NCBI RefSeq assembly: GCF_907163135.1
Contig: NZ_CAJQUA010000001.1
Location: 1,999,001 to 2,063,000, forward strand
DNA length: 64,000 nt
Source of the DNA: Brachymonas denitrificans
GTDB taxonomy: Bacteria > Pseudomonadota > Gammaproteobacteria > Burkholderiales > Burkholderiaceae_C
Direction of reading: 5' to 3'
The notes below the pieces were generated by a model. It searched no databases. It was not told the origin of the DNA and saw nothing but the letters and a program-made list of their open reading frames with translations. Of the stretch, positions 32,522 to 42,828 are shown piece after piece; the stretch's first letter is position 1; each line of letters opens with the position of its first letter. The translations under genes were made by a program, and so were the position numbers.

Positions 32522-33672
32522 GCCTTCACTCCCGGAATGCGTTCGACACGCTTGATGCGGCTGCGCTCGCTCAGCGCACGCTCGCTGTACACCACCACTT
32601 CGTCACCGGCTTTGAGGCCCTCCAGCACCTGCACCCGGCCATCCAGATCGGAAGCGCCCAGCCGCACCGGCACAAAGCGCACGCCACTGCCATCCGGCAC
32701 CCATACGCCGGTCTGCGCATTCAGCTTGCGCACCGCTGCGTTCGGAATCACCGGCTGCGCCGGTTGCTGCGGCAACAGCACCGTCACCTCGGCCAGCTCG
32801 CCAATCGGCGGCAGCACCGCAAGCGGCTGGCTGAACACGATCTTGGCCAGCGTCTCCTCCGTCACCTGGTCGGCCAGCGGCTCCACCAGCTGCACCGCGC
32901 CCTGCACCGGCTGCCCGCTGCGCGAACGCAGCACGATGCGCGCCGGCAACTGCGCAGCCAGCCCGCCGGCATGCACCTGGTCAAAACGGGTATTGATCCA
33001 CAGGCTCGCCGGATCGATCAGCTCCAGCACCGCCTGCCCGGCCACCACCGTGGTCCCCGGATCGGCACTGCGCGCCGCCACCAGCCCGGCCACCGGCGCC
33101 ACCAGCCGCAGATTGCCGCGCTGCGCCTGCAAGGCGGCACGCTCGGCCCGCAGACGGGCAATCTCGCTGCCACTGCTGCTGACCGCCGCATCGGCCACCT
33201 GCAACTCCTGCTGCTTGGACTCCGCCAGTTCGCGGCTGCTCGCCTCGGCCATATACAGATCGCGATAGCGCTTGGCCTGCCCGCGCGCAAAGCTCTGACG
33301 CGCCTGCGCCTCACGCTGCGCCGCCTCGGCGCGGCGCAAGGCCGCCTCCTGCGCCTGGATGCGCTGGTCCAGATCCACCGGATCCATCTCGCCCAGCAAC
33401 TGTCCTGCCTGCACCGCATCGCCCGCATGCACCTCCACGCGCTTGAGACGGCCCGCATACGTCGGCCCGATCTTGTAGGTATAGCGCGCCTGCACCGTGC
33501 CGATGCCGTACAGCCCCGGCGTGATCGCCCGCGACTCCACCCTGGCCACCGTGGCCGGCACCGGCGCCAGCGGCCCGGAACGCAGCCCGACCCAGGCAAA
33601 CACCGCAACCAGCACCAGCACCACCAGTGCTAAACCCAGCGTGCGTCCCCGCACCGGCAACTTCAACTGCAT
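32518..33672 (-). CDS. HlyD/DevB-type periplasmic adaptor
   Basis: This membrane fusion protein has 384 residues: an N-terminal anchor helix (about 12-30), a first lipoyl half (AGDAVQAGQLLGEMD), a long coiled coil rich in Ala, Glu and Gln (about 95-180), the second lipoyl half (RLVAPVAGLVAARSADPGTT) and the beta-barrel/proximal domains. It bridges the FtsX-like permease to an outer-membrane channel. It overlaps the TetR gene by ten bases and the permease by four. Confidence 0.9.
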   Translation of the reverse strand: MQLKLPVRGRTLGLALVVLVLVAVFAWVGLRSGPLAPVPATVARVESRAITPGLYGIGTVQARYTYKIGPTYAGRLKRVEVHAGDAVQAGQLLGEMDPVDLDQRIQAQEAALRRAEAAQREAQARQSFARGQAKRYRDLYMAEASSRELAESKQQELQVADAAVSSSGSEIARLRAERAALQAQRGNLRLVAPVAGLVAARSADPGTTVVAGQAVLELIDPASLWINTRFDQVHAGGLAAQLPARIVLRSRSGQPVQGAVQLVEPLADQVTEETLAKIVFSQPLAVLPPIGELAEVTVLLPQQPAQPVIPNAAVRKLNAQTGVWVPDGSGVRFVPVRLGASDLDGRVQVLEGLKAGDEVVVYSERALSERSRIKRVERIPGVKA

Positions 33673-34331
33673 TGCAACCCCCGCTCATAAATCGCATACA
33701 CGCGCGGGGCATAGCGCGCAATGCGCTGCACATCCCCCACCAGAAACGACTGCATCACCAGACCCTGCAAGGTGCCGATGAACAGCAGCGCCGCCGCCTC
33801 GGCATCCAGCGTCGCCGGCAACTCCCCCTCGCGCTTGCCCTGCTCCAGCAACTCTTGCAGATGGCCCGCATAGCGCACCAGCAGCGCCTTGGCGATGCGC
33901 TTGGCCGGTGTATCCTGCGCGCGCTGCATTTCGCCGAACAGCATGCGCGGCACGCCGGGATACTCGCCGGCAAAATCGGCATGCGCCATGAACATCGCGC
34001 GCAGCTTGGCCAGCGGCGTTTCCTGCTGCATGGCAGAGCGCGCAATCCGCGCCAGCAGCAGTCCGCTCACGCGCTCCATCACCGCCTCCCACAGCGCATC
34101 CTTGCTGGGAAAGTGGCGGAACAGCGCGCCCTGCGTCAGCTGCATGCGGCGTGCCACGTCGCCCGTACTGATCTCGGCCGGATTCTCCTGTCCCGCCAGC
34201 GCAATCACGGCATCGATCGCCTGATTGCGCCGTTCTTCGCTGGGCAGATAACGACCGCGGCGCGCGCGGGCCTCTTCAGCAGCCGCATCCGCCCCGGCAA
34301 TAGCCGACAAGCTGTCATCCTGCTCCGTCAT
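33663..34331 (-). CDS. TetR-family transcriptional regulator
   Basis: This 222-residue repressor has an N-terminal HTH (ISTGDVARRMQLTQGALFRHF, then PSKDALWEAV) and a helical ligand-binding domain with no close landmark. It overlaps the adaptor gene and precedes the exporter genes in one leftward unit, so it probably controls this exporter in response to an unknown molecule. A palindrome at 34805-34820 is a possible operator. The ATG at 34331 gives the usual N-terminus before the HTH. Confidence 0.9.
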   Translation of the reverse strand: MTEQDDSLSAIAGADAAAEEARARRGRYLPSEERRNQAIDAVIALAGQENPAEISTGDVARRMQLTQGALFRHFPSKDALWEAVMERVSGLLLARIARSAMQQETPLAKLRAMFMAHADFAGEYPGVPRMLFGEMQRAQDTPAKRIAKALLVRYAGHLQELLEQGKREGELPATLDAEAAALLFIGTLQGLVMQSFLVGDVQRIARYAPRVYAIYERGLQCS

Positions 34332-34333
34332 CG

Positions 34334-34744
34334 TCAGCCCCTCGGCGAGGAAACCAGCTGCCGCCACGACCACCAGCCGATGCCGCTCCAGATCAGCGCC
34401 CGCAGCGGCATAGCCACCAGCGTGCGTTTTTCATGGGCTCCGCCGCCCATTACCAGGAACAGGAAAGCAATCAGCACCAGCACCGAAGCCAGCGCGATCG
34501 CCACCGCCAGCCGTGCCGCCCATGGCCGGTGCAGCCACAGTCCGATGCCTGCAAGCACATAGGCAAAGCCCGCCAGAAAGTTGAACCAGAGCACAAAGGG
34601 CACGTACTGCCCCGCCGCCTGCCGCCCTGCGCCATCCACGAACAGCACCGCGCCGCCCTCCTTCAGCGTCAGCAAGCCGAACGCCACAGCCACCAGGGCC
34701 AGAACGCGCAATCCCCAACCCCTGCTTTCTGTCTGCCGTGCCAT
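34334..34744 (-). CDS. Small four-helix membrane protein of unknown function
   Basis: This 136-residue protein has four hydrophobic helices (about 9-25, 45-65, 72-95 and a last one with ALIWSGIGWWSW) and a conserved-looking loop MGGGAHEKRTLVAMPLRALIW. It starts upstream of, and two bases from, the TetR gene, so it is the first gene of the exporter operon. The family was not recognised. A longer frame to 34813 enters the promoter region and is rejected. Confidence 0.7.
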   Translation of the reverse strand: MARQTESRGWGLRVLALVAVAFGLLTLKEGGAVLFVDGAGRQAAGQYVPFVLWFNFLAGFAYVLAGIGLWLHRPWAARLAVAIALASVLVLIAFLFLVMGGGAHEKRTLVAMPLRALIWSGIGWWSWRQLVSSPRG

Positions 34745-34804
34745 GTCCCGCTCCTTTCGGATGTCTGCTCCATGCCAATGAAGGGCAGCCCATCCCACAA
34801 AGTA

Positions 34805-34820
34805 ATAGTTCACTCACTAT
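34805..34820. promoter_or_regulatory. Candidate TetR operator
   Basis: ATAGT-N6-ACTAT is an inverted repeat in an AT-rich patch 60 bases before the first gene of the TetR exporter operon. Repressor binding here is inferred from position and symmetry. Confidence 0.45.
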
Positions 34821-34970
34821 ATTCATGCGGAAACTGTTTGGCAAGTGATTTCCATGCTGGCGTAACGGGTGTGCAGGCCAGGGAGCGCGTGGCGCGCAGC
34901 CCGCGCTCCCCCGCCCGCCGACAGGCGGACTCCTGCCGCCAATACCCGCTCCATCACCACGCGCACAAAC

Positions 34971-35000
34971 AAAAAACCCGCAGACCTTTCGGTTTGCGGG
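34971..35000 (-). terminator. Rho-independent terminator after the initiator tRNA
   Basis: Read leftwards, a ten-base-pair stem (CCCGCAAACC/GGTCTGCGGG with one G-T pair) and a four-base loop is followed by six T residues. It ends the ribosomal-protein/tRNA transcription unit. Confidence 0.88.
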
Positions 35001-35014
35001 CTCCTCGTATGTAT

Positions 35015-35091
<77 letters not shown>

Positions 35092-35115
35092 GCAAGACAT
35101 TTATTGTATCACCGA

Positions 35116-35517
35116 TTATTCGGCTTTGGAAGCCTCTTCGGAAGAATTTTCTTCCACTTCGGGACGATCCACCAGTTCGACATAGGCCATGGGGGCGTTG
35201 TCACCCACGCGGAAGCCCATTTTCAGGATACGCGTGTAGCCACCCGGACGGTTGGCGAAACGGGGACCCAGGTCGTTGAACAGCTTGACGACGCTGTCGC
35301 GGTCGCGCAGGCGGTCGAACGCCAGGCGCTTGTTGGCCACGGTGTCCTTCTTGGCCAGCGTGATCATCGGCTCGATGACCTTGCGCAGTTCCTTGGCCTT
35401 GGGCAGGGTGGTCTTGATGGCTTCGTGCGCGATGAGGGAGTTCATCATGTTGCGCAGCATCGCCTGGCGATGGGCCGATGTACGGTTCAGTTTGCGGAGT
35501 TTCAGTCCGTGACGCAT
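35116..35517 (-). CDS. rplQ: 50S ribosomal protein L17
   Basis: L17 is a large-subunit protein near the exit tunnel. The 133 residues open with the diagnostic [20 protein letters not shown] and continue with [20 protein letters not shown]. The C-terminal tail is Glu/Ser-rich, as in Betaproteobacteria. It is the last protein gene of the alpha operon, 118 bases after rpoA. Confidence 0.98.
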   Translation of the reverse strand: MRHGLKLRKLNRTSAHRQAMLRNMMNSLIAHEAIKTTLPKAKELRKVIEPMITLAKKDTVANKRLAFDRLRDRDSVVKLFNDLGPRFANRPGGYTRILKMGFRVGDNAPMAYVELVDRPEVEENSSEEASKAE

Positions 35518-35635
35518 GGTGCTTCCTTTCGATTATTAGCGGACAGCCGTATCAGGTACTGCCCGGGCACACATTGGGGCAAGGCCCCGGGTTGGGCCAC
35601 GCGCCGGACCAGCCGGCAACGTGGCGAAAAAATGA

Positions 35636-36625
35636 TCAGCGCTTTTCCAGACCTGCGGGCGGCCAGCTTTCCAGCTTCATGCCCAGCGTCAGGCCACGGG
35701 AGGCCAGCACTTCCTTGATCTCGTTGAGCGACTTGCGGCCCAGGTTCGGGGTCTTCAGCAGCTCGTTCTCGGTACGCTGGATCAGGTCGCCGATGTAGTA
35801 AATGTTCTCGGCCTTCAGGCAGTTGGCCGAACGCACCGTCAGTTCCAGCTCATCGACCGGGCGCAGCAGCACCGGATCGAACTGGGCAGCGCTGCGCGAT
35901 GCCGGCTGGTCGAACGCGTCCAGCGCGCCGCCTTCCAGCTGTGCGAACACGGCCAGCTGTTCCACCAGGATCTTGGCGGAAGAACGCACGGCGTCTTCAG
36001 CGGAGATGGCACCGTTGGTCTCGATCTCGATCACCAGCTTGTCCAGGTCGGTACGCTGCTCGACACGGGCGCTTTCCACGGCGTAGCTCACGCGTTTGAC
36101 AGGGGAGAAGGACGCGTCCAGCACGATGCGGCCGATGAACTTGAAGGCTTCGTCGTTGTGGCGACGCAGGTTGCCGGGCACATAACCGCGGCCCTTTTCC
36201 ACCTTCAGCTGCATGTCGATCTTGCCGCCCTGGGACAGGGTGCAGATCACGTGATCGGGGTTGATGATCTCTACGTCATGCGGAACCTGGATGTCGGCGG
36301 CGGTCACGACGCCTTCGGTGTCCTTGCGCAGGCTCAGGGTCACTTCGTCGCGGTTGTGCAGCTTGAACACCACACCCTTCAGGTTCAGCAGGATGCCGAC
36401 CACGTCTTCCTGCACGCCGTCGATGGACGAGTACTCGTGCAGCACGCCGGCAATCGTCACCTCGGTGGGCGCGTAGCCGACCATGGACGACAACAGGACA
36501 CGGCGCAGGGCGTTGCCCAGGGTGTGACCATAGCCGCGCTCGAACGGCTCCAGCGTCACCTTGGCACGGTTCGCGCTCAGCTGCTCGACGTGAATGTTTT
36601 TGGGTTTCAACAGATTGGTTTGCAT
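35636..36625 (-). CDS. rpoA: RNA polymerase alpha subunit
   Basis: RpoA assembles the polymerase core and binds activators and UP elements. The 329 residues show the N-terminal dimerisation domain ([20 protein letters not shown]) and the C-terminal DNA-binding domain ([20 protein letters not shown], then [13 protein letters not shown]). The length is typical. The preceding 149-base gap to rpsD is strongly structured. Confidence 0.99.
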   Translation of the reverse strand: MQTNLLKPKNIHVEQLSANRAKVTLEPFERGYGHTLGNALRRVLLSSMVGYAPTEVTIAGVLHEYSSIDGVQEDVVGILLNLKGVVFKLHNRDEVTLSLRKDTEGVVTAADIQVPHDVEIINPDHVICTLSQGGKIDMQLKVEKGRGYVPGNLRRHNDEAFKFIGRIVLDASFSPVKRVSYAVESARVEQRTDLDKLVIEIETNGAISAEDAVRSSAKILVEQLAVFAQLEGGALDAFDQPASRSAAQFDPVLLRPVDELELTVRSANCLKAENIYYIGDLIQRTENELLKTPNLGRKSLNEIKEVLASRGLTLGMKLESWPPAGLEKR

Positions 36626-36679
36626 TCTGACTTCCTCTCAATACCCCCGGCTCGTTACACCGGTAAGGCTGGCGAAGCC

Positions 36680-36707
36680 CCTGGTGCTTCATGCAAGGTG
36701 CACCAGG
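36680..36707 (-). other. Stem-loop in the rpsD-rpoA gap (distal)
   Basis: A perfect eight-base-pair stem CCTGGTGC/GCACCAGG with a 12-base loop lies midway between rpsD and rpoA. No T-run follows. Confidence 0.45.
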
Positions 36708-36737
36708 AACCAGAGTGACGGGCGCGGCAGCGCCGTC

Positions 36738-36770
36738 CATGGAAAATACGGCCGAAGCCGTATCTCCATG
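36738..36770 (-). other. Long stem-loop directly after rpsD
   Basis: Outer arms CATGGA/TCCATG and inner arms ATACGGC/GCCGTAT close on a CGAA tetraloop. It begins five bases after the rpsD stop. With no T-run it is more likely an mRNA-stability or processing element than a terminator. Confidence 0.5.
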
Positions 36771-36774
36771 AGGA

Positions 36775-37398
36775 TTAGCGGGAGTAAAGTTCGACGATCA
36801 GCGATTCGTTGATGTCGGCGCCGAACTCGTCGCGGTCCGGAGACTTCTTGAACGTGCCTTCGGCCTTGTCGGCGTTCACTTCCACCCATGCCGGGTAGCC
36901 CACCTGGCCTGCCAGCTGCAGCGCCTCGATCACGCGGGCCTGCTTGGCAGACTTCTCGCGCACGGAGATCACGTCACCGGCCTTGACCATGTAGGAGGGG
37001 ATGTTCACCTGCTGGCCGTTCACCAGGATCGCCTTGTGCGACACCAGCTGACGGGCTTCAGCGCGGGTGGAACCGAAACCCATGCGGAACACCACGTTGT
37101 CCAGACGGGCTTCCAGCAGGCTCAGCAGGTTGGCACCGGTGTTGCCACGGCGACGCTCGGCTTCGGCAAAGTAGCGGCGGAACTGGCGCTCCAGCACACC
37201 GTACATGCGCTTGACCTTCTGCTTCTCGCGCAGCTGCAGACCGAAGTCGGAGGTGCGCTGGCCGGAGGTGCGGCCATGCTGGCCGGGCTTGGCTTCGAAT
37301 TTGCACTTGTCGCTGATGGAGCGGCGGGCGCTCTTCAGGAACAGGTCGGTGCCTTCACGGCGGGCGAGTTTTGCCTTGGGGCCAAGATAACGTGCCAC
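36775..37398 (-). CDS. rpsD: 30S ribosomal protein S4
   Basis: S4 is a primary 16S rRNA binder and, in enterics, the translational repressor of this operon. The 207 residues contain [20 protein letters not shown], the GQHG turn and the S4 RNA-binding motif ([20 protein letters not shown]). It lies between rpsK and rpoA as in other Proteobacteria. Confidence 0.99.
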   Translation of the reverse strand: MARYLGPKAKLARREGTDLFLKSARRSISDKCKFEAKPGQHGRTSGQRTSDFGLQLREKQKVKRMYGVLERQFRRYFAEAERRRGNTGANLLSLLEARLDNVVFRMGFGSTRAEARQLVSHKAILVNGQQVNIPSYMVKAGDVISVREKSAKQARVIEALQLAGQVGYPAWVEVNADKAEGTFKKSPDRDEFGADINESLIVELYSR

Positions 37399-37493
37399 AG
37401 TATTTTCCTTTGATTGTTGCTGCTGCGCTCACAAAAGCGCAGGAGCCGCCAACGCAATGCAGCTGGCGGCAGTGGGCTTGGGTTGAAAAAAAA

Positions 37494-37892
37494 TCAGATG
37501 CGACGGCGCTTTTGCGGGCGGCAGCCGTTGTGCGGCACCGGCGTCACGTCGGAGATGGACGTGATTTTAATACCAAGTGCAGCCAGTGCGCGCACGGAAG
37601 ACTCGCGACCCGGGCCGGGACCCTTGATTTCGACTTCCAGGTTCTTGATGCCCTGTTCCACGGCAGCGCGGCCGGCCACTTCGGAAGCGACCTGTGCAGC
37701 GAACGGGGTGGACTTGCGCGAACCCTTGAAACCCTGACCGCCGGAAGAAGCCCAGGACAGGGCGTTGCCCTGGCGGTCAGTGATGGTGATGATGGTGTTG
37801 TTGAACGAGGCGTGCACGTGCGCAATGCCATCGGCAATGTTCTTGCGGACCTTCTTGCGGACGCGGGATGCAGCGTTGGACGGTTTAGCCAT
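37494..37892 (-). CDS. rpsK: 30S ribosomal protein S11
   Basis: S11 is part of the platform near the mRNA exit. The 132 residues contain [20 protein letters not shown] and the C-terminal signature [18 protein letters not shown]. It lies in the order rpsM-rpsK-rpsD. Confidence 0.99.
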   Translation of the reverse strand: MAKPSNAASRVRKKVRKNIADGIAHVHASFNNTIITITDRQGNALSWASSGGQGFKGSRKSTPFAAQVASEVAGRAAVEQGIKNLEVEIKGPGPGRESSVRALAALGIKITSISDVTPVPHNGCRPQKRRRI

Positions 37893-37911
37893 GGTTACTC
37901 TTCGCTCTCAA

Positions 37912-38277
37912 TTATTTCTTCAGGGACTGGGCTGCCTTGCGCGGGCCCTTGCGGGTGCGGGCATTGGTGCGGGTACGCTGACCACGCATCGGCAGGCCAC
38001 GGCGATGACGGAAACCACGGTAGCAGCCGATGTCCATCAGGCGCTTGATGTTCATCGTGGTTTCGCGGCGCAGGTCACCTTCCAGCGTGAACTGGGCCAG
38101 GGCGTCACGGATTTTCTCCAGGTCGCCGTCAGTCAGTTCCTTGATCTTCTTGGAGTACTCGATACCGCAGGCTTCGCAGATCAGGCGGGCGCGGGTGCGG
38201 CCGATGCCATAGATCGCCGTCAGGCCGATTTCAGCGTGTTGGTGCGGCGGAATGTTGATACCAGCAATACGTGCCAT
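37912..38277 (-). CDS. rpsM: 30S ribosomal protein S13
   Basis: S13 contacts the large subunit and the P-site tRNA. The 121 residues open with [20 protein letters not shown] and end with [20 protein letters not shown] plus a lysine-rich tail. It begins the alpha operon after rpmJ. Confidence 0.99.
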   Translation of the reverse strand: MARIAGINIPPHQHAEIGLTAIYGIGRTRARLICEACGIEYSKKIKELTDGDLEKIRDALAQFTLEGDLRRETTMNIKRLMDIGCYRGFRHRRGLPMRGQRTRTNARTRKGPRKAAQSLKK

Positions 38278-38299
38278 GTGATTCCTCTAGATGTTTCTA

Positions 38300-38413
38300 T
38301 CAGCCTTGACGCTGCTTGTGACGGGGATCGGTGCAGATGATGCGCACCACGCCTTTGCGGCGGATAACCTTGCAATTGCGGCAAATTTTCTTTACCGAAG
38401 CTGAGACTTTCAT
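38300..38413 (-). CDS. rpmJ: 50S ribosomal protein L36
   Basis: This 37-residue gene translates from the ATG at 38413 to a stop at 38300 as [17 protein letters not shown]..., then [13 protein letters not shown]. The zinc-binding cysteines (CRNC, a later Cys and a His) mark the zinc-containing L36 form. It sits between infA and rpsM. Confidence 0.97.
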   Translation of the reverse strand: MKVSASVKKICRNCKVIRRKGVVRIICTDPRHKQRQG

Positions 38414-38431
38414 TTCTCTCTCCTTTGTTCT

Positions 38432-38650
38432 TTACTTGGCGCGGAACACGATGCGCGCTTTGGATAAATCGTACGGGGTCAACTCGACCGTTACCTTGTC
38501 GCCTGGCAGGATGCGGATGTAGTGCATCCGCATCTTGCCGGAGATATGGCCCAACACCACATGTCCGTTTTCCAGCTTGACGCGAAATGTCGCATTCGGG
38601 AGGTTTTCGACAACCTCACCCTGCATCTGGATCACATCATCTTTAGCCAT
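38432..38650 (-). CDS. infA: Translation initiation factor IF-1
   Basis: IF-1 is a small S1-like OB-fold protein that blocks the A site during initiation. The 72 residues include [20 protein letters not shown] and [20 protein letters not shown]. It lies between secY and rpmJ, its common betaproteobacterial location. Confidence 0.98.
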   Translation of the reverse strand: MAKDDVIQMQGEVVENLPNATFRVKLENGHVVLGHISGKMRMHYIRILPGDKVTVELTPYDLSKARIVFRAK

Positions 38651-38656
38651 GATGAG

Positions 38657-39967
38657 TTAACGAGCTTTGAAGTTGGCCTTTTTCAACAGGGCATCGTATT
38701 GCTGCGTCATCAGGTAGTTCTGCACCTGGGCCATGAAGTCCATGGTGACGACAACGATGATCAGCAAGGATGTTCCGCCAAAGTAGAACGGCACGTTGTA
38801 TTTCAAAATCAGGAATTCCGGCAGCAAGCACACCAGGGTGATGTAGATTGCGCCGACGAACGTCAACCGGAGCAGGATCTTGTCGATGTAGCGTGCGGTA
38901 TTGTCACCGGGACGGATACCGGGCACGAAAGCACCGCTCTTTTTCAGGTTGTCGGCAGTTTCCCGGCTGTTGAACACGAGGCCGGTGTAGAAAAAGCAGA
39001 AGAAAATGATCGCAGCAGCATACAGGGCGATGTAGATCGGCTGACCGGGAGTGAGCGAGGATGCGATATCACGCAGCCAGCGCATGCTCTCGGCACTGCT
39101 GAACCAGTTCACCACCGTGGCGGGCAGCAGGATGATCGACGATGCGAAGATCGGCGGAATCACACCGGCCATGTTCAGCTTCAGCGGCAGGTGCGAAGCC
39201 TGGCCACCGTAGACCTTGTTGCCCACCTGGCGACGCGCGTAGTTGACCAGGATCTTGCGCTGTCCGCGTTCCACGAACACCACGAAGTAGGTCACCAGCA
39301 CCACCAGTGCCAGGATGATCAGCGCCACGATGATGCTCATCGCATTGGTGCGGACCAGTTCCATCAGGCCGGCAATCGCGCTCGGCAGACCGGCAGCGAT
39401 ACCTGCAAAGATCAGGATCGAGATGCCGTTGCCCAGGCCACGCTCGGTGATCTGCTCGCCCAGCCACATCAGGAACAGCGTACCGGCGCTCAGGCTGACG
39501 ACGGCGGTCATGCGGAACATGAAGCCGGGGTCCATCACCAGACCGGGCTGCGATTCCAGCGCCATGGCAATGCCGTAGGACTGGAACAGCGCCAGGGCCA
39601 GCGTGCCGTAGCGGGTGTACTGCGTGATCTTGCGCTGTCCGGCCTGGCCCTCTTTCTTGAGCTGCTCGAACGTGGGAACCACGTAGGTCATCAGCTGCAT
39701 GATGATCGATGCAGAGATGTACGGCATGATCCCGAGTGCGAACACCGTAAAGCGCGACAGGGCGCCACCCGAGAACATGTTGAACAGGTTCAGGATGCCG
39801 CCTTGCTGCCCCTGGAACAGCTGGTGCAACTGGTCAGGGTCGATGCCCGGAACGGGGATATGCGCCCCGATCCGGTACACCACCAGGGCCAGCAGCAAGA
39901 ACACCAGACGGCGACGCAGGTCGCCATACTTGGGAGCACTTGCCTTGTTTGCCAGACTAGTAGCCAC
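38657..39967 (-). CDS. secY: Preprotein translocase subunit SecY
   Basis: SecY is the protein-conducting channel of the Sec system. The 436 residues make ten membrane helices; the first cytoplasmic loop, the plug region and the conserved [17 protein letters not shown] segment are visible, as is [12 protein letters not shown]-like sequence ([14 protein letters not shown]). It follows rplO and is cotranscribed with ribosomal proteins. Confidence 0.99.
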   Translation of the reverse strand: MATSLANKASAPKYGDLRRRLVFLLLALVVYRIGAHIPVPGIDPDQLHQLFQGQQGGILNLFNMFSGGALSRFTVFALGIMPYISASIIMQLMTYVVPTFEQLKKEGQAGQRKITQYTRYGTLALALFQSYGIAMALESQPGLVMDPGFMFRMTAVVSLSAGTLFLMWLGEQITERGLGNGISILIFAGIAAGLPSAIAGLMELVRTNAMSIIVALIILALVVLVTYFVVFVERGQRKILVNYARRQVGNKVYGGQASHLPLKLNMAGVIPPIFASSIILLPATVVNWFSSAESMRWLRDIASSLTPGQPIYIALYAAAIIFFCFFYTGLVFNSRETADNLKKSGAFVPGIRPGDNTARYIDKILLRLTFVGAIYITLVCLLPEFLILKYNVPFYFGGTSLLIIVVVTMDFMAQVQNYLMTQQYDALLKKANFKAR

Positions 39968-39995
39968 GTTACACGCCCTTGTGTGCTTGGGTCAA

Positions 39996-40427
39996 TCAGG
40001 CCAGGCTGCCGCCGGCTGCCTCGATGGCGGCCTTGGCACCAGCCGTGGCACCAATGCCGGTCAGCTTGACCGCACGGGTCAGCTCGCCGCTCTTGATGAC
40101 CTTGACGACCTTGATCATCTGGCCGACCAGACCGGCCTCTTTCAGGGCCAGCATGTCGACTTCATCCAGGCCCAGCTGATCCAGCTCGGACAGGTTGATC
40201 TCGGCGTTGTACTTCAGCAGGTGGGACTTGAAGCCGCGCTTGGGCAGACGACGCTGCAGGGGCATCTGGCCGCCTTCGAAGCCGACCTTGTGGTAGCCAC
40301 CGGAGCGGGATTTCTGGCCCTTGTGGCCACGGCCTGCAGTCTTGCCCAGACCGGAGCCGATGCCGCGACCCACGCGACGCGCTGCGTGCTTGGCGCCTTC
40401 GGCAGGCTTGAGGTTGTTGAGTTCCAT
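39996..40427 (-). CDS. rplO: 50S ribosomal protein L15
   Basis: L15 is a late-assembly 23S rRNA binder. The 143 residues begin [20 protein letters not shown] and include the Gly/Lys-rich [20 protein letters not shown]. It lies between rpmD and secY. Confidence 0.99.
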   Translation of the reverse strand: MELNNLKPAEGAKHAARRVGRGIGSGLGKTAGRGHKGQKSRSGGYHKVGFEGGQMPLQRRLPKRGFKSHLLKYNAEINLSELDQLGLDEVDMLALKEAGLVGQMIKVVKVIKSGELTRAVKLTGIGATAGAKAAIEAAGGSLA

Positions 40428-40436
40428 CTTCAGACC

Positions 40437-40619
40437 TTACAGAACTTTCACCAGATAGGCGACTTTGTTGATCATGCCGCGCACTGCAGGAGTATCCTCC
40501 AGTTCGCTGACGCTGTTGAGCTTGCGCAGGCCCAGACCGCGAATGGTGTCGCGATGGGACTGCTTGGTGCCGATCGGGCTGCGCACCAGCTGCACTTTGA
40601 CGGTTTGCTTGTCAGACAT
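40437..40619 (-). CDS. rpmD: 50S ribosomal protein L30
   Basis: L30 is a small 60-residue protein. The translation [20 protein letters not shown] followed by [10 protein letters not shown] is diagnostic. The ATG at 40619 is used rather than one four codons upstream, because it restores the normal N-terminus. Confidence 0.97.
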   Translation of the reverse strand: MSDKQTVKVQLVRSPIGTKQSHRDTIRGLGLRKLNSVSELEDTPAVRGMINKVAYLVKVL

Positions 40620-40630
40620 GTTTCTCTCCA

Positions 40631-41152
40631 TCAGGCGGCGAAGATGTCTTCCACGCTCTTGCCACGCTTGGCGGCCACTTCGGCCGGAGTCGTGGAGTTG
40701 CGCAGTGCATCAAACGTGGCACGCACCAGGTTGTACGGGTTGGACGAACCATGGCTCTTGGCCACGATGTCGGTGATGCCCATCACTTCGAACACGGCGC
40801 GCATCGGGCCGCCGGCGATGATACCGGTACCCTTGGGAGCCGGCGTCATCATGACGCGGGAAGCGCCGTGGTGACCCATCACGGTGTGGTGGATGGTGCC
40901 GTTCTTCAGGGACACCTTCAGCATGCCGCGGCGCGCTTCTTCCATGGCCTTCTGCACGGCCACGGGCACTTCCTTGGACTTGCCCTTGCCCATGCCGACA
41001 CCACCGTCGCCGTCGCCGACCACGGTCAGGGCTGCGAAGCCCAGGATACGACCACCCTTGACAACCTTGGTCACGCGGTTGACCGCGATCATCTTTTCGC
41101 GCAGGCCGTCGTCGCGAGCGTCGTCTTGCGGTTTAGCTTGAATTTTTGCCAT
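40631..41152 (-). CDS. rpsE: 30S ribosomal protein S5
   Basis: S5 supports decoding accuracy. The 173 residues include the N-terminal double-stranded RNA-binding part ([20 protein letters not shown]) and [20 protein letters not shown]. The ATG at 41152 is preferred over one four codons earlier. It lies between rplR and rpmD. Confidence 0.98.
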   Translation of the reverse strand: MAKIQAKPQDDARDDGLREKMIAVNRVTKVVKGGRILGFAALTVVGDGDGGVGMGKGKSKEVPVAVQKAMEEARRGMLKVSLKNGTIHHTVMGHHGASRVMMTPAPKGTGIIAGGPMRAVFEVMGITDIVAKSHGSSNPYNLVRATFDALRNSTTPAEVAAKRGKSVEDIFAA

Positions 41153-41167
41153 TTTCGATTCCAATCC

Positions 41168-41533
41168 TTAGAACTGCAGGCCGGCTTCGCGGGCAGCGTC
41201 GGCCAGAGCCTTGACGCGGCCGTGGTAGGCGAAGCCTGCACGGTCAAAGGCAACCTTCTCGACGCCAGCAGCCTTCGCCTTCTCGGCGATGCGCTTGCCG
41301 ATCATGGCGGCAGCCGCCACGTTGCCACCCTTGCCGGCAGCGCCCAGTTCCTTGCGGATATCGGCTTCGGCAGTGGACACGGTAGCCAGCACCTTGGTGC
41401 CGCAACCGGAAATCAGCGATGCATACATATGCATGTTGGTACGGTTCACGGTCAGACGCGGCACGCCTTGGGCGGCGATGCGGATACGCGTCTGGCGTGC
41501 ACGGCGAATACGTTGGGCTTTCTTGTTCAACAT
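41168..41533 (-). CDS. rplR: 50S ribosomal protein L18
   Basis: L18 brings 5S rRNA into the large subunit. The 121 residues begin [20 protein letters not shown] and contain [20 protein letters not shown] near the end. Position and length are standard. Confidence 0.98.
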   Translation of the reverse strand: MLNKKAQRIRRARQTRIRIAAQGVPRLTVNRTNMHMYASLISGCGTKVLATVSTAEADIRKELGAAGKGGNVAAAAMIGKRIAEKAKAAGVEKVAFDRAGFAYHGRVKALADAAREAGLQF

Positions 41534-41544
41534 GATGCCGTTCC

Positions 41545-42078
41545 TTATTTCTTCTTGGTCTCTTTGATGATGACGCGCTCGTCGGAGTAGCGCACACCCT
41601 TGCCCTTGTAGGGCTCGGGCGGACGCGTTGCGCGCACTTCGGCGGCAATCTGGCCAACGACCTGGCGGTCAGCACCTTTGATGACGACTTCGGTCGGCGT
41701 CGGGGTGGCCGCGGTAATGCCCTCGGGCATTTCCAGGATCACCGGATGCGAGTAGCCGACGTTCAGGTTGAGCTTGTTGCCCTGGACGGAGGCCTTGTAG
41801 CCCACGCCGATCAGGTTCAGCTTCTTCTCGAAGCCCTTGCTCACGCCGACCACCATGTTGTTCACCAGCTGGCGCAGGGTGCCGGACATGGCGTTGGCTT
41901 CACGGGATTCGTCAGCCGGCACGAAGGACAGCTTGCCGTCGTTCAGCTCGACCTTGACCAGACGGCTGGCCGCAGCGGACAGCTTGCCGCCAGCGCCCTT
42001 GACGTCGATGGTTTCTGCATTGATCGCAACATCCACACCCTGGGGGATGGCGACGGGCATTTTACCTACACGGGACAT
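41545..42078 (-). CDS. rplF: 50S ribosomal protein L6
   Basis: L6 lies near the factor-binding site. The 177 residues begin [19 protein letters not shown] and end with the L6 signature [20 protein letters not shown]. The ATG at 42078 is preferred to a longer frame that enters the rpsH-rplF gap. Confidence 0.98.
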   Translation of the reverse strand: MSRVGKMPVAIPQGVDVAINAETIDVKGAGGKLSAAASRLVKVELNDGKLSFVPADESREANAMSGTLRQLVNNMVVGVSKGFEKKLNLIGVGYKASVQGNKLNLNVGYSHPVILEMPEGITAATPTPTEVVIKGADRQVVGQIAAEVRATRPPEPYKGKGVRYSDERVIIKETKKK

Positions 42079-42100
42079 CTTGTATTTCTCCTCGCTTCGA

Positions 42101-42496
42101 TTACGCCACGTAGCACAGCACTTCGCCGCCGACACCGGCTGCGCGCGCCTTGCGATCGGTCATCACGCCTTGCGGAGTGGTGACGATGGCCACACCCAGA
42201 CCGTTCATGACCTGCGGCAGGGTCTTGGAACCCTTGTAGACGCGCAGGCCGGGACGGCTGACGCGCTCGATGCGCTCGATCACCGGACGGCCGGCGTAAT
42301 ATTTCAGGGCGATCTCGAGGACGGACTTGCCGTCTTCGGTCTTGACTTGGAAGCCGTCGATATAACCCTCGTCCTGCAGCACCTTGACGATGGCGGTCTT
42401 CACCTTGGAAGCCGGCACGTTCACGACGGCCTTGTTGACCATCTGTGCATTGCGGATGCGAGTCAGCAGATCGGCGATGGGATCACTCATGCTCAT
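42101..42496 (-). CDS. rpsH: 30S ribosomal protein S8
   Basis: S8 binds the central domain of 16S rRNA and, in enterics, represses the spc operon. The 131 residues begin [20 protein letters not shown] and end with [16 protein letters not shown]. It lies between rpsN and rplF. Confidence 0.98.
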   Translation of the reverse strand: MSMSDPIADLLTRIRNAQMVNKAVVNVPASKVKTAIVKVLQDEGYIDGFQVKTEDGKSVLEIALKYYAGRPVIERIERVSRPGLRVYKGSKTLPQVMNGLGVAIVTTPQGVMTDRKARAAGVGGEVLCYVA

Positions 42497-42514
42497 TCTT
42501 GATTCTCCTGCCGA

Positions 42515-42820
42515 TTACCAGCTGGCCTTGGTGACACCGGGGATGCCACCGGCGAAGGCGATTTCACGGATCTTGGCGCGGCCCAGGCCAAACTGGCGGA
42601 AGGTACCACGGGGACGGCCGGTCAGTTCGCAACGGTTGCGCTGACGGGTCGGGTTGGCATTGCGGGGCAGCTTCTGCAGAGCCAGACGGGCGGCATCGCG
42701 CTCTTCGTCGCTCTTGCTCACGTCGTTGGCAACAGCCTTCAGCTCGGCATGCTTCTTGGCAAACTTGGCAACCAGCTTGGCGCGCTTGAGTTCGCGTTGG
42801 ATAAGTGCAACTTTAGCCAC
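42515..42820 (-). CDS. rpsN: 30S ribosomal protein S14 (zinc-independent form)
   Basis: S14 is a head protein of the small subunit. The 101 residues contain [20 protein letters not shown] followed by [15 protein letters not shown]. The length and the lack of the CxxC pairs show the long, zinc-independent form. Confidence 0.98.
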   Translation of the reverse strand: MAKVALIQRELKRAKLVAKFAKKHAELKAVANDVSKSDEERDAARLALQKLPRNANPTRQRNRCELTGRPRGTFRQFGLGRAKIREIAFAGGIPGVTKASW

Positions 42821-42828
42821 AGTTCACC

